Below are positions 21,514-33,414 of a DNA stretch of 64,000 bases, in pieces. The stretch lies in the NCBI GenBank assembly GCA_025331435.1, contig JAIWNI010000034.1:215687-279686 (forward strand), given 5' to 3'. The position numbers were made by a program, and so were the translations under genes. The notes beneath the pieces were generated by a model. That model was not told the DNA's origin. It saw nothing but the letters and a program-made list of their open reading frames with translations, and did not search any database. This stretch comes from Choanephora cucurbitarum. Lineage: Eukaryota; Mucoromycota; Mucoromycetes; Mucorales; Choanephoraceae. Every line of letters starts with the position of its first letter. The first letter of the stretch is position 1.

Positions 21514-24142
21514 TCAATCTTTCTCTTTATTGTCTACAAATTTCTCCATAATGACATCTTTGATTGTTGTCAGAAAGTGATCTTCATCTTCTTTACTGAT
21601 AAACAAATGGGCTCTTAGGGAATCTAATAATTTCCCCATACGTGTTTGTGTACCAAAGGAATCCATCATATTCATTTTACTATATCATTACAATAAGCTA
21701 TTGATTCACAAACAAGATAAGCTTCACTTACTGTTCATAATCTTTGTATTCATCTAACAGAACAATCAATTGATTCAGAATACCTTCACCCACCTTTTCT
21801 GACTGAATCACTTGACGCTTACAGGCATAAGGCACACCTAACATAATATCAACAAAAGGTTTCCTTCCAATAACAATAGAGACTTACGGAATGAATGAGA
21901 TTGATCCCATTGTTTACTGATATGTAAATATTGTATTTGTGAATGGTTGCTCAAGATCTCAGGATCGTACGGTGTCACAATCACACCAATAAACGGTTCA
22001 TCCCCAGTTTTCTCCTCTTGAAACAGAGTCTGATAAGATGTTTGATTTTCAATGTCTCTTATGCTTGGATGAGGTTCAAATGTGGGATGAGAGTGATACC
22101 AACCTACCACATTCAAACCTCGTTCAGCAAATTCCTCACGGGCCTTCATTTCAGATGTGGGGTCCATTTCACATTGAATGCCTGTACTTGTGCTCTTACA
22201 AGGAAAGACAGCCTTGACCTGCAATAGTTTGGACTCACCTTGTACAACAAAATTACCACCTAACAATCCAATGATTTCTGTATGAGCTAAATGTGAATGG
22301 AAATCCATAACAAGCTATTGGCATAGTGTTAGACTAAAAAGGCATTTTTCTTTTTTTTAATGCTTACCAATGCATCACTCATGATATTGACTTCAAAAGG
22401 TGCCGGTGTTTCTTCATCATAATGTAAAGTGGGGACCAGTCTAAAGGGATCATATCCTCTACTGAAATCATCGCCACCATAATAATGTTGATGAAAAGGC
22501 CTTTTTGGGACACGCTTTGGTTTTGAATCTAATTGAAGATAATGGATAAGCAACCGAGATCGTTATTTCTCTTTAGAGAAACGAAACACATTACCTACTC
22601 GAGTGATCACCTGACCATGCTCAATGACTCTACCTTCAAGTTCTGTAGGATCCACCCTACAGAATGAGACTGTTGAACAACACAAGATAACGATGCCACT
22701 TCAGATAGCCCACTTACCAATCACCATATTCATTCCTCACCTTTCTCTTTCGGGGGCCATCATAGCCAATCACATAGTCAGACGCATCGACCAATTCCTC
22801 TTCTGTCTCACGCAAGATACGCTTAGGTGGTCGAGGCGCACTTGTGACACAGTTGACATTGATGGCACCCAGAGATTCCAGGTATTCATGCACTCTACCA
22901 ATCGCATTGACATCACCACAATCCTTAAGGCCCTTACGTGCACTTGTCTTTGTCAAGTACCGAGGTTTGCATTGCTGCCAACATGCCAACATATGATTTC
23001 GTATCTTCAGGTAACGATCGGGTGTTTTGCTGTATTTCTGTCGAAACCATTCTGGATTATCTTGTTTTTCAGTTTCGGAAACAGTGTAAGGATCAAACAT
23101 GGTAGTCTCTGTCGTTGACCCAATCGATTCGTGTGCTGTCTGAGGCAAGTTGGTTGTTTGATCCAGTGTCGGTTCTATAGGTGTGGTATTGAATTCGGCG
23201 ATAGGAACACTCTTGTGCTCGGGTTGCTCTTGTGTAGGCTCTGTCTGGGTGTCTTGAGTGGGTATATGTATGACATGCGCTGGCTCTTTCTCTGTTTGTT
23301 TGGCTGTGTCTTCTTGTTCATCGTCAATGGACAGATCATCTTCATCTATGGATACACTGTTGTCTCCCTGTATCTCGTTCTGCTGCACTGTATTTTCGGG
23401 TTGAAAGGAAGGTATAGATGGGGGTTTTGAGTCTACTGGTGTTGTTGAGGAAATCTATAGTACTGTTAATCACTCTTGAAAAACCATAAGTTATGAGTGT
23501 ATTTACTTTATCGGATGATTGAAGATGCCTTGCATGATTCTTACATTGTAAAGGATTTCTAGTCTTTACATGTTCAGCTATCAGTTTCCAATTGCCATAA
23601 GCATATTTGTTCTATCCAACACTACTTTAGTTTGATGGGTGCATGCTATTTTGGCTTTACTTACTAAAGCTTCTTTCAGTCGCTCATCTTCTTCTTCACT
23701 CCACCTTGTCTTATGTGATGGTAATGATGCCGAGGATCTTCCTAGACTCCAGAAGACATCAGTATCACACATATATATGTAAGTGGGCTAGACAAAAACC
23801 TTCTTTTTTTGACTTTTTTGTATCATGATCTGCTGGCTGTTGAGGTGATTTTCTCTTGTGTTTCTTATTCGGCATAGTATGTGCACCATAATAATATTCT
23901 TCCTCAGCAAGCATCTGTTCAATTAATTTTCGAGACTGTTCATCCATCTCACTATCGATCGTCTGTGAGGGTCCATCTGTTGGCCAGGCATACACTTCTT
24001 GTTGTTTCGTCTCTTCAAGTGAACTAGTAGAAAACATTAGCCTAGAGTTGATTGTTCTGTTCTGTTCTGTTGCTTGCCTTGTGTTCTGCTCATATTTTCC
24101 TTGGTCATCGCCAATATCGATAAAGTCTTCGTCCTCACTCAT
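21514..24142 (-). CDS. MYSM1: MYSM1-like SANT-SWIRM-MPN histone H2A deubiquitinase
   Basis: Nine exons on the minus strand: 24142-23800, 23741-23665, 23611-23507, 23454-22718, 22656-22595, 22528-22368, 22314-21888, 21837-21732 and 21679-21514; phases agree, about 727 aa. Domains in order: acidic N-terminus; SANT (about 122-170: TRWSEEEDERLKEAL then NKYAYGNWKLIAEHVKTR); SWIRM (about 305-385: PEWFRQKYSKTPDRYLKIRN to EYLESLGAIN); MPN+ (about 480-620) with the metal-binding set GLLGG, HSHPTFEPHPSIRD (H-x-H-x7-S-x2-D). That domain order matches animal MYSM1, a zinc protease that removes ubiquitin from histone H2A. The active-site residues are present. The first donor (GTTTTT) is weak, so the exon 1-2 junction is least sure. 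Confidence 0.85.
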
Positions 24143-24869
24143 CACTGTCTTTAAAGACAAGAAAAAAAAATTTACAATTAAAAAAAGTTGAAATGCGCGC
24201 CTAAACAGGTAACGTGACTTTTTTATACAGGGAAAGTGATCTGTCACTTTTTTTTTTAGTGTCTATGTGAGCACTCAATCAACACTCTCTTTATCTGTAG
24301 CCTAAAAAGAAAGACAAGACAGAACAAATAGACTGAATGTATAGCTTTCAAAGAGACACAAAATGACTTGTTACCTATAAACTATATGAATTTCGCTAGA
24401 TAATAAACAGGCACAATTGATTTTCATGCCTATAATGACGTGATAATATTCGCTCTTTTAAAAAAAAAATTTGTGCATTGATTACCATGACAATGGTCAT
24501 TGTCTTGGTAAGAACCATAGTAACACTTGACAATGATCAAACGCGATGCTCTTCTATACACAAACACATACACAATTGACGCGCATCAAATACAGTGAAT
24601 AGACTGAGCATCAAGTAACAATAGAGAGAGAAGTAAGATGTTGAATGATTATACTGATGTTAAGACCACATCTCAAATGACATCATTGTTACACTGCTGT
24701 TTGTCTCGCTTACTCGGTTCTTTAAAGAGTCTTTTTCTTTCTCTTTCCTTCTTTTCTTTTTTCTTCTTCATTGTACATATATATATACACACACATACAC
24801 ATAGTAAGTCATTGACAACAAAACGCTATTGAACAAGCCATTGATCTATAATATTAGAAAACCATCTAA
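24143..24869. other. divergent intergenic region
   Basis: Lies between the starts of the MYSM1-like and caleosin-like genes. It has poly-A/T tracts and TA/CA dinucleotide runs (24777-24800). No gene seen. Confidence 0.5.
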
Positions 24870-26642
24870 ATGGATCCAAAAGAATTCCCTACACTACATG
24901 AAGCTGTTGCTGGTGAAGATCAAGGCAAGACAGAGACCAATGTAGACAAATCCACTGGTACACTGAGTTCTTCATGGGCCGAAGTAGCTCAACCTACACA
25001 AGAAAAGAACGCGTCCTCTGAACCACCAAAGCCTGAAATACAACCTAATCAATCGACTACATTTGCAGAGGTAGCTGGTCATGAAAAGAAACAAGAAGAA
25101 GAGTTCCCAACACCTCAACAGAGTCTGGAAAAGACAGACATACCTTCCTTACCTACTTCTGGAGGTGTCAGTGATCTGATCAACACAAGTGAGCCTGTAG
25201 TTGAAGGTAAGGGCGTGTAAAGAAGCAAAAGGCACGGATAGACTGATGTAGTTGTAGATACAACACAACCACCTAATCCTGATAGATCCTTTGCTGATGT
25301 TGCATCCAATAAAGGCTTTCCTCAGCCAGAACCTGATCAATCACAACAAGGGAATGATCAACCTCCATTGTCTGATTTACCTGATGTCAAGGATATGTTA
25401 CAACAGCCCTCTGTTCATGTACCACCTGTGCCTGCCTCTCAAAGTTTCGCTAAAGTGGCTGCTAAAGAGATACCTCCTGAAAAGAAACCTTTGAGTGAAC
25501 GCGCCCAAACCATCCTGAAAGAACAAGACAAGATATCTAAACAACAAGATCCTATGGCATTAAACCATGATAATTTCCCTACCTTGAGTCAATCCAATCT
25601 AATGGCTCAAGAGAATGCAGCTGATGAAGAAAGAGAAGCCTATGCTGAAATTGCTCGATTGAGTGAGGCCGCAAAGGGAACATTAGAGGAAGAAGAGAAG
25701 AAAAAGAAAGGTTAGAATAAGATAGAGTGTGAATACAGAAGTGATTATTGACTTTGATTTATTGTTAGATGCTACTTTGACCAAATCTTTTGCTGATGTG
25801 ACTAGTTCTAACCTTGAAAATGCACCTCCACCTGCTGTTGCTCATGTTGATCAGCTACCTGTGTATGATGAACAAACTGTTCTTTTAGAAAAGGCAAAGA
25901 GAGAAGAAAGAAAGAATGTTCAGGTACCAGTGGGTAATAATGAACAGTTGATTCAAGAAGAAGGTAAGAAGAAATGAAAACACAAAGGGTCTTGGGTTCT
26001 AATCTCTTTCCTACTTTAGAATTGAAACAAGTAGCACCTACACATGAACAAAAGGAACAGGAAGTAAAGAATGAAAAGAAATATCAAAAGAGTAGAGAGA
26101 TAGTGAGTGGTCAGCAGGAAAGAGAAGAAGAAGATGCCCTATTGGCTCGTCTGCATACATTTGACCGTTCTCGTACTGGCAGAATCACTATCTTCAATAC
26201 AATGGCAGCCTTGTATCGCCTAGGCTATCCTTGGTTGACTATCATTCCTGGTGCTATCCTGATGCATCTTCGTTTGTCCCCCATGACCTCACCTTATGGT
26301 TTCCCATTCATTTACCGCTCCTTGTTTGATTTGATTCTGCTTCCTATCTATACACGCAACTTACCTTATGCACTCGGCTATCAGACACCTATGCTTCACC
26401 AAGATCAATCCAAGGTGCATGAGATGGTAGAGACTTATGGTCAACAGAAGAATGGACTTGGTTTTTGGGAAGGCATGAAAGCCATGCGCCATTCCGAACG
26501 AGGTCACATGAGATGGTGGCAATTGGGCTTGTGGGCAGTTCATCGTATCCAATGGACATTGACGTACACTATGTTGCACGAACCAAAGACAAACGTTGTT
26601 TCCGAGTCTGCCCTTGTCTCTTTAGCGTCTTCTCAGCATTAA
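24870..26642 (+). CDS. caleosin-like protein with long repetitive N-terminus
   Basis: Four exons: 24870-25206, about 25258-25710 (acceptor 25251 or 25257), 25769-25963 and 26020-26642; about 535 aa. The C-terminal 180 residues resemble caleosin: an EF-hand-like start FDRSRTGRITIFNTMAALYR, a hydrophobic segment YPWLTIIPGAILMHLRLSP with a proline-rich turn, LFDLILLPIYTRNLPYALG, and GLGFWEGMKAMRH. Caleosins sit on lipid droplets, and some have haem peroxygenase activity; whether the haem histidines remain is not clear to me. The first 340 residues are disordered and contain five copies of S-[FW]-A-[DEK]-V (SSWAEVA, TTFAEVA, RSFADVA, QSFAKVA, KSFADVT) and FPTL-type motifs (EFPTLHE, NFPTLSQ). This extension is far longer than in plant caleosins. 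Confidence 0.65.
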
Positions 26643-28117
26643 ATTACTCTTTTTTTTTTTATAATAAATATTGCCTTGTATCACTTTTAGCTGGGAACTT
26701 GCTAAATAAAGTAATCATCAGACCTCTAAGAGAGGGTGGAGAAATGACGATATGTGTAAAATGACAGGTATTTTATAAATATCATTTTTTGATTTAGTCA
26801 GTGCTCCTCTTTCTCTATCCCACAATAGGAAGAGGCAGGGACAATTGTATTTCCCTCTTTTAAATAGAGAGAAAAAGTATGCCAAAATGACATTTTTTTT
26901 TAGAGTAATTTGTTGTTAGTATGATCAGTAGAACAATAAGGTAACATTTCCCTCCTTTTTTTTTTCAAGTATCTGTTCTATTGCTTTACCTATACTTTTA
27001 AGGGAGAATACATGATTAGGCAGGTTTCTTATGAACACAAAATAAACCTTTTTTTTTTCTTTCTTTTTAAGAAATATGCATGAATAAAGAGAGAGAGAGA
27101 GAGAGATGATCTAGTGCATTGACCAGAAGGCTTACTTACAAAATACTCAAATGCTTTAGGGTATAAAATAAAATATATCTGCAAAAGTGAAACCATAGTT
27201 CATTCTCTCCCTTTTTTTTTTTTCATGAAATCTCCCTACTCCACTGTATCATTGACTGTCTTATGTTCTGGACAAACCAAAGGCTCTAATGATCAACACG
27301 GCTTTAATTCTCAAACAAAATTGACCCTGACATCCAATAGCGTGTGACTCCTTCCGTCTTGTGTCCAACTTTATTTCCTAAAGATAGTTTTTTTACTTTT
27401 AGAGAAAAGAACACGCCATTTGAGAAAGCATAATCATGCTCATTACAGGCAATAAAGTCTGTTGAAAAAAGGAAAAGTAGTGAAAATAAAAAATAGTCGA
27501 AAAAGTCTAGATTTCTCTTTTACAAAAGGAGATAAAAATAAAACGATCAGGTGAAGATCTGGAATCTTTTAATCGAACTTTTTTTTTTTGGTGAAACAAT
27601 ACCAAGTGTAATTCTTTGAATCTTCTTTTTTTATTAGCACTCTTCTTTGAATACAGTTATCCTGGTGTTGCATAGAAGTATTGTTTTTTGAGAAAATAAT
27701 AAAGTAAAAAAAAAAAAATATTAAAGTAAATATCCATAAAAGCCTTTTTTTTTCTTATTTATTTCACTTCATTATACCCGTGCAGGTCCCGTACAACATA
27801 CACACACACCCCCTTTTTTTAGAGAGAGAAAGAGAGAAAAAAGGGAAAATACACTCTCTCTCACTCTCTTTTTTTGATCCCGGGTTGTCTTTGAAATTTA
27901 AACTCCAAAGTAAGTGATATTTCTCTCTTTCTTTCTTTTTCTCTTTTTCTTTTCTTTTCCCTCTCTTTTTTTTTTAAAAAAGCAATATTTTGGCTTGCTT
28001 TCATACTCTCTATTCGTTTTGACATACCAACCTAAATACGTAGCAACAAGCCATCTATCCGAATTGGATAGACGTAAACGCAGAAGATTAGCAAACAATA
28101 GCATAGAAACCTCTGTC
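26643..28117. other. gene-free interval
   Basis: Rich in poly-T, (GA)n at 27080-27106 and CA/CT tracts. No gene supported. The frame upstream of 28118 stays open but is low-complexity Phe/Leu/Ser from a CT tract, so it is not taken as coding. Confidence 0.5.
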
Positions 28118-28811
28118 ATGACAAACACACACCCTTTACCCTCTCCTCCTGATTTTAAAATGTCAGGTTATGCAAAAGAATACATCAATCAACCACTCAA
28201 GAACACAACAGCAGACACAAAAGATGATATTCTATCCATGCCACTCTCGCCACAGACACCACCCTTACAGCCTACAGATCCAAAAGATTCGCTACCGCCT
28301 CTTTCAGCACTATCAAAATTAAACACACATTCACTCTCACTATCCGCATTAAATATCATTCATGACTCTGATCATTATATGTTTAAGATCAAATTAGATT
28401 CAAAAGGCAATACAGGTAATAGCAACCCACTGACCCAAATTACATTCAACTAAACTCATCTTGGCTATTAGCTGCCTTATGTTATTTACCGACACGGTAC
28501 AGAAATATCATTGAATTCTATCATATTGTCAGTAAGAAAACCATATTTAAAATTGTCTTGTAAAAAGAAAATTAATCACATTTCCATATTAGGAAATCCC
28601 AGTTGCATATCGACAGCAAGGTCTAGGTGACCTCTTATTATACAAAGCATTCCAATGGGTGGAAAAGTCAAATTTACTGGTGATACCAACCTGTCCTTTT
28701 GTTCGTAAATACCTGGAAGCACGTTTTCCAGACCAAAAGAGTGGAAACTGGTCATATATAGCACTACATGAACAAGCTTCAACAAAATTATCATCCTCAC
28801 CTTCATCTTAA
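28118..28811 (+). CDS. small GNAT acetyltransferase of the NATD1/YidJ type
   Basis: Three exons: 28118-28415, 28472-28527 and 28593-28811, about 190 aa. The first 90 residues are P/S/T-rich linker. The rest matches the short GNAT family (Gcn5-related, DUF-type NATD1): HYMFKIKLDSKGNT, RNIIEFYHIEIPVAYRQQG, GLGDLLLYKAFQWVEKS and VIPTCPFVRKYLEARFP. RQQGLG corresponds to the acetyl-CoA-binding R-x-x-G-x-G loop. Exon 2 must end at 28527 with a GTCAGT donor to stay in frame; the better-looking GTAAGA four bases later breaks the frame. Substrate unknown. An upstream in-frame stretch with a basic patch (DRRKRRRL) precedes the chosen ATG and might be coding if an unseen exon exists. Confidence 0.7.
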
Positions 28812-30556
28812 TTTATTTAATATTTATATCTTTATTTTGTGCATCTTACCTTCATTTCCCTTTTGTACATGATCATCTTCACACCTTATTAAAAAGCTGC
28901 CTCAATAAACCACTGTGTATGCTAAACATGGGATAAAGGATAGAAACCTGTTGAGATGAAACCTAGGTTTCATATATCGATCAACACGGATGAATCTATC
29001 ATACGCTATTTTACCACGAGAATAAGCTATCGTCTTTCTGCCGATCCTTAGAAAGATAGGTCTTGTTATTTTTAGTTTCGATAACTGGTCTCATTTCTAA
29101 GACAAACACTAGTCTGTTTCGATTGAATTGGTTTTAAATGCTTATTGTTCAAGGTAAATCAAGATCTAAGACATTTCAGAAAAAAGCGCGACTTTTTTTT
29201 CTACTAGGTTATTTTTACAAAAAAAGAATTTTTGTTTCGTGAGTGTAAGAGAATTTCTTTAAAGTGTTTCAAGATACAATGAATTTCAATAGAGTATAGC
29301 CAATAAGAGGTGAATGTTTTTAAGACACAGAACTTGAAATATATGTATCATTTGATATATTTCATGAACACAAAAGAGAGAGAGATAGAATGAGTGATCA
29401 AAATTATCCCATGCTTCATTTGAATGTTGTCAGAGAAATAAGTGCCTTTTTTCCTCCAAAGTAAGAGAAAATTCAGGCACAATTAAGATTTATTGGCGTT
29501 CTAAAATGAGTCCTACACTAAAAATAAATTTGGATAATTCATCACTATAAATACATTTTTCTCTTTCTTTTTTCTGTCTTTTCTTTTTATTAATTCCTCT
29601 TGAAATACCTCGTAAAAGAGAAATGAATCAATGAAAGAACTCTTGTATAGAATGCATTCTTTTCTCTTATTGGCTCATTTGATCTTACTTTTCAATCAAG
29701 TATCAGGGATTGCATTCAGAGATAGAAGACCAATGTTCATCTGAGAGTTACAAATTATACTGCTGTCAATCATGAAAACAATTGGCTCAATAAAAGAAAG
29801 GATGATCGCGTCATACATACTCTTTTTTAGTTCAAAACCATACAAGTGCCTATTATACTTCAAGTCTTTTAAGTTTAGCTCTTCTCCTCCTTTCTTCCTC
29901 TCCTTCCACCTTATGGCTCACAGGAAAGTTATAGCTAGAATGCTATAAATTCATTTTAGCTATTATTTTTTTTTTTCCTGACTGAGTATAAAATCTGATT
30001 TAAAGCAAGTGTCACCTAAGCGCCCTTGAAGGTCCCTGACAGAAAAGAGACGCTTTCTTGACTATATAGTTTCTCAAAGTGTAAGCCTAACAAAGAAAGT
30101 CTAGCTTGCTTTTAAGCCTCCTTAGTTGTTTTAAGAGGAATGTGTAACTCAACTTTTATCTTTGAGGACTAGCTGTGCTTTCTTTTTTTTTTTCGTTATG
30201 CAAGCCTTATTTTGTTTATGGTGATACTTTCACAAAAAAAAAAGTCATTTCATACCCACGTTTCCTATACCATAACAGTAGTGAATTGTCATGCTATAAC
30301 TCATGAAGTGAGATAGGCCTTTGACTGTCAATTCTTTTGCTCACTCCCTCCCACTCTTTTTTTTTTTTTTTTTTCTCTCTTTCTTTCATTCATTCTCCTA
30401 TTTGTTGTTGTTGTTGTTAGGTATTTGCAAGGTAACACGAATATTTTTTTACTTGATAAAGAAATTCAATCTAACTCATGTTGCTCTTTTTTTTCTTTTT
30501 TGCTCTCTCTCTCTCTCTCTCTTTTTCCTTTATTAAGATACATTTTTCTGCTGACA
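28812..30556. other. gene-free interval
   Basis: 1.7 kb with no supported gene; poly-T/CT tract and (CT)n immediately before the KIN1-type start at 30557. Confidence 0.5.
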
Positions 30557-33377
30557 ATGGCAACAGAAGGAACTGCGTCAATGCAGGCAACCACAGATCA
30601 AAAAGTGAAGCGTCAACCTTCCACTAAACAGAGCAAAGAAAATCTGTCTCGAAAGACGTCTGAGCGACACCAAGTCATGAAAATTCAAAACTATGTCATC
30701 TATCGAAAAACCATTGGAGCAGGTTCCATGGGCAAAGTAAAATTGGCTGAATGCCTTACTGACCCTGATAAACAAAAAGTAAATTGTATAGCATCACATC
30801 ATATCCATTCTAACACCCATAGGATTAGTACGCTGTAAAAATCATGCCAAAAGTAGATCTTGAGGCACTTGCAGGCAAGACGAAATCAAAAGATCCAAAG
30901 GATACACCTGAAGAAAGAGAACAGCGAACCATTCGAGAGATGGCCATCATGCGTCTGTTGAGACACCCTAATATCTGTCAACTGAAAGAATATATCACAG
31001 AAGGCGACAAGTATTATATGTTTCTGGAATATGTAGACGGTGGTCAGTTATTAGACTATATTATCAAACATGGAAAACTTCGTGAAAAACAAGCAAGGCG
31101 ATTTGCTCGACAAATTGTTAGTGCACTAGGTAAATCCATCAAATCAAGGGAAGAGAGTGATTTTGGCTCATGTGTGTTTTTTTTAAATGTAGATTATTGT
31201 CATAGAAATTCAATTGTCCATAGAGGTAAGTCTATGACACTGAGATCAGCATCATCTTAACGAGCTTTCGTTGTTCTTTAGATCTCAAAATTGAAAACAT
31301 CTTGATCACCCAGTCTGAACAGTTAAAGATTATTGACTTTGGTCTATCGAACGTGTATTCACCCACACAACAACTGGATACATTCTGTGGATCACTCTAT
31401 TTCGCTGCACCTGAGCTGTTGAGAGCAAAACACTATACAGGTCCAGAAGTTGACATTTGGAGCTTTGGTGTTGTCCTCTATGTTTTAGTCTGTGGTCGAG
31501 TTCCTTTTGATGATACCAATTTACCTGCGTTACACGAGAAAATCAAAGCGGGTGTAGTGGAAGATTACCCAGATCATTTAGGAAAAGGTAATAAAAGAAA
31601 GAAATAGAGACAAAGAAATAGACAACTCATTTATACAAACAGATTGTCTGGATTTACTCTCTAAGATCTTTGTCGTTGATCCTGCGCAACGTATTACTCT
31701 CTCAGCCATTCAAGCTCATCCCTGGATGAACAAGGGCTATGAAGAACCTATTCGCAACTATCTGCCTCGAAGACAGCCTATTGAACATATCGATATGGAC
31801 ATCGTCAAGGGCATGCATGGATTCGGTCTCGGAAGTCCCGAGGAAATCAAAGAGAAATTGGAAAAGATCATTCATTCACCTGATTATCAATCAGCAGCCT
31901 CCAAGATTGACCAAAACTTTCAAAAGAAAGCCAACGACGATCAATCATTAGCCAACAAGCCTCGATGGAGACGGAGTCTGTCGACACGCAAGAAGACAGT
32001 CATTCAAGATGACTTTCAGACCCTGCCAGCCATGTACGATCCACTTGTGTCCATCTATTACCTCGTGAAAGAACGAAAAGAATCGGACGAACGAAAACAA
32101 CAGCTGTTGAATGCAGAGCCCAATGCCCTCACCCTCAGTCGATCCACCAGTACATTAGTGGGCAGTCGATCATCAAGGCCAGACAGCACACAAGAACCAG
32201 CTGTGCCCTTGGCTCGAAGCAAATCAACCGGGACCCGACGAAGAACCTTCGATACCTCCAAGAAGTTACCTGACCTGCCTTCTCTCAAGAAAGAAACAGC
32301 CGATACACTGACGGCACCCAATACCCCCGTGCCTGTCTCCAGCAAGAGCGAGCGTGTCAGTACATCGACCTTGATCCGAAAGAAAAGCATCCAGGCCGTC
32401 AAGAAGTTCGGCCTCAAGATCCCTGGTATTGGAAACCCATCCATGCATACGCCGGACGATGGTGCTTCCGACACATCCGTCGTACCTGCCTCTCGTACCA
32501 GCAGTAAGCGATCGAATGCAAGTGTGCCTGCCTCGTCTCATTCAGCAGATCCAGTAGAACCAAGACAACGCTCGACTGAAAGTATACCGACGTCGAACAC
32601 GTCGAGGAAATCAAGCTGGCTTAAACAGAGTAGTAATGATGCCACTTCACGCGATCAACAAAAGCGTCAGACCCAAGAGTTGTCTCGTCGACCTTCTTGG
32701 CGAAAATTGTCGTTCAGTCAGAAAAGTACGCCTCCATCACTTGACCAGTCTACTCTGGATGATGTGCCTGCACAGACAGATGCTCAAGAAACCAAGACGG
32801 CCTCTGTTTCACCTTCTCAATCGTCTAAAAGTAAACATGAAGGTAAGTCAAATGTTATTTTTTTTTAACTGTCTTCTCATCTCTGTATCTAGAGAGAGAC
32901 GTGGATCAGAAAAAGTTGCCTCCTATCATCTTAAAGAAGAGTACATCTGAGCGTGTACCTAGTTCAAAGAACCGAGCCAAATCTCCTTCACCTCCCAAAA
33001 GCTTTTTCAACTTCAACAGAGGTCATTTGTTCCGTGTGACTTCGATGCAAATGGTGATAGATTTGCAGCAGGTACTGGATCAACTCCATATTCCATTCTC
33101 AAACTCCACAGCTGACCAGTTCACATTCCATTGTGTTTGTCCCCATACTGTCTGGAAACACTATGTCACGCTGTCTTCTGAAGAGACGCACAACATACCT
33201 GATTATGGGGATTTAAAGTTTTCTGTCATGGTCTATGAAGCGCGTTGGGCTGGCCACAAGATGGGCATCAAAGTGAAGGAGCATGATGAACATAATACCC
33301 ATAACTTTTATACCAAACAAATTCTCAGAAACATCAATCATGCTCTTCTTGGTCAATTCGAAAAGATGTACAATTGA
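30557..33377 (+). CDS. KIN1: KIN1/MARK (PAR-1 family) serine/threonine kinase
   Basis: Six exons: 30557-30778, 30829-31129, 31193-31225, 31282-31587, 31643-32842 and 32893-33377, in phase, about 848 aa. Kinase domain at about residues 48-330: [53 protein letters not shown] and [20 protein letters not shown] long S/R/P-rich middle follows, then a C-terminal KA1 domain ([20 protein letters not shown] ... [20 protein letters not shown] ... [15 protein letters not shown]). Kin1 kinases link polarity, exocytosis and septation, and KA1 binds acidic phospholipids. In yeasts Kin1 also regulates HAC1 mRNA during the unfolded protein response, so its presence 14 kb from HAC1 is worth noting, but no link follows from distance alone. 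Confidence 0.9.
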
Positions 33378-33414
33378 AACGATCAATAATAAAGAAAACT
33401 ATATTATTTTATTA

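Noticed and set aside
27914..28117. In-frame N-terminal extension of the GNAT gene
   Set aside because: It starts at GTG and is mostly Phe/Leu/Ser from a CT tract; the first ATG is at 28118. A coding upstream exon cannot be fully excluded.
30321..30556. Hydrophobic open frames before KIN1
   Set aside because: Derived from poly-T and (CT)n promoter tracts.
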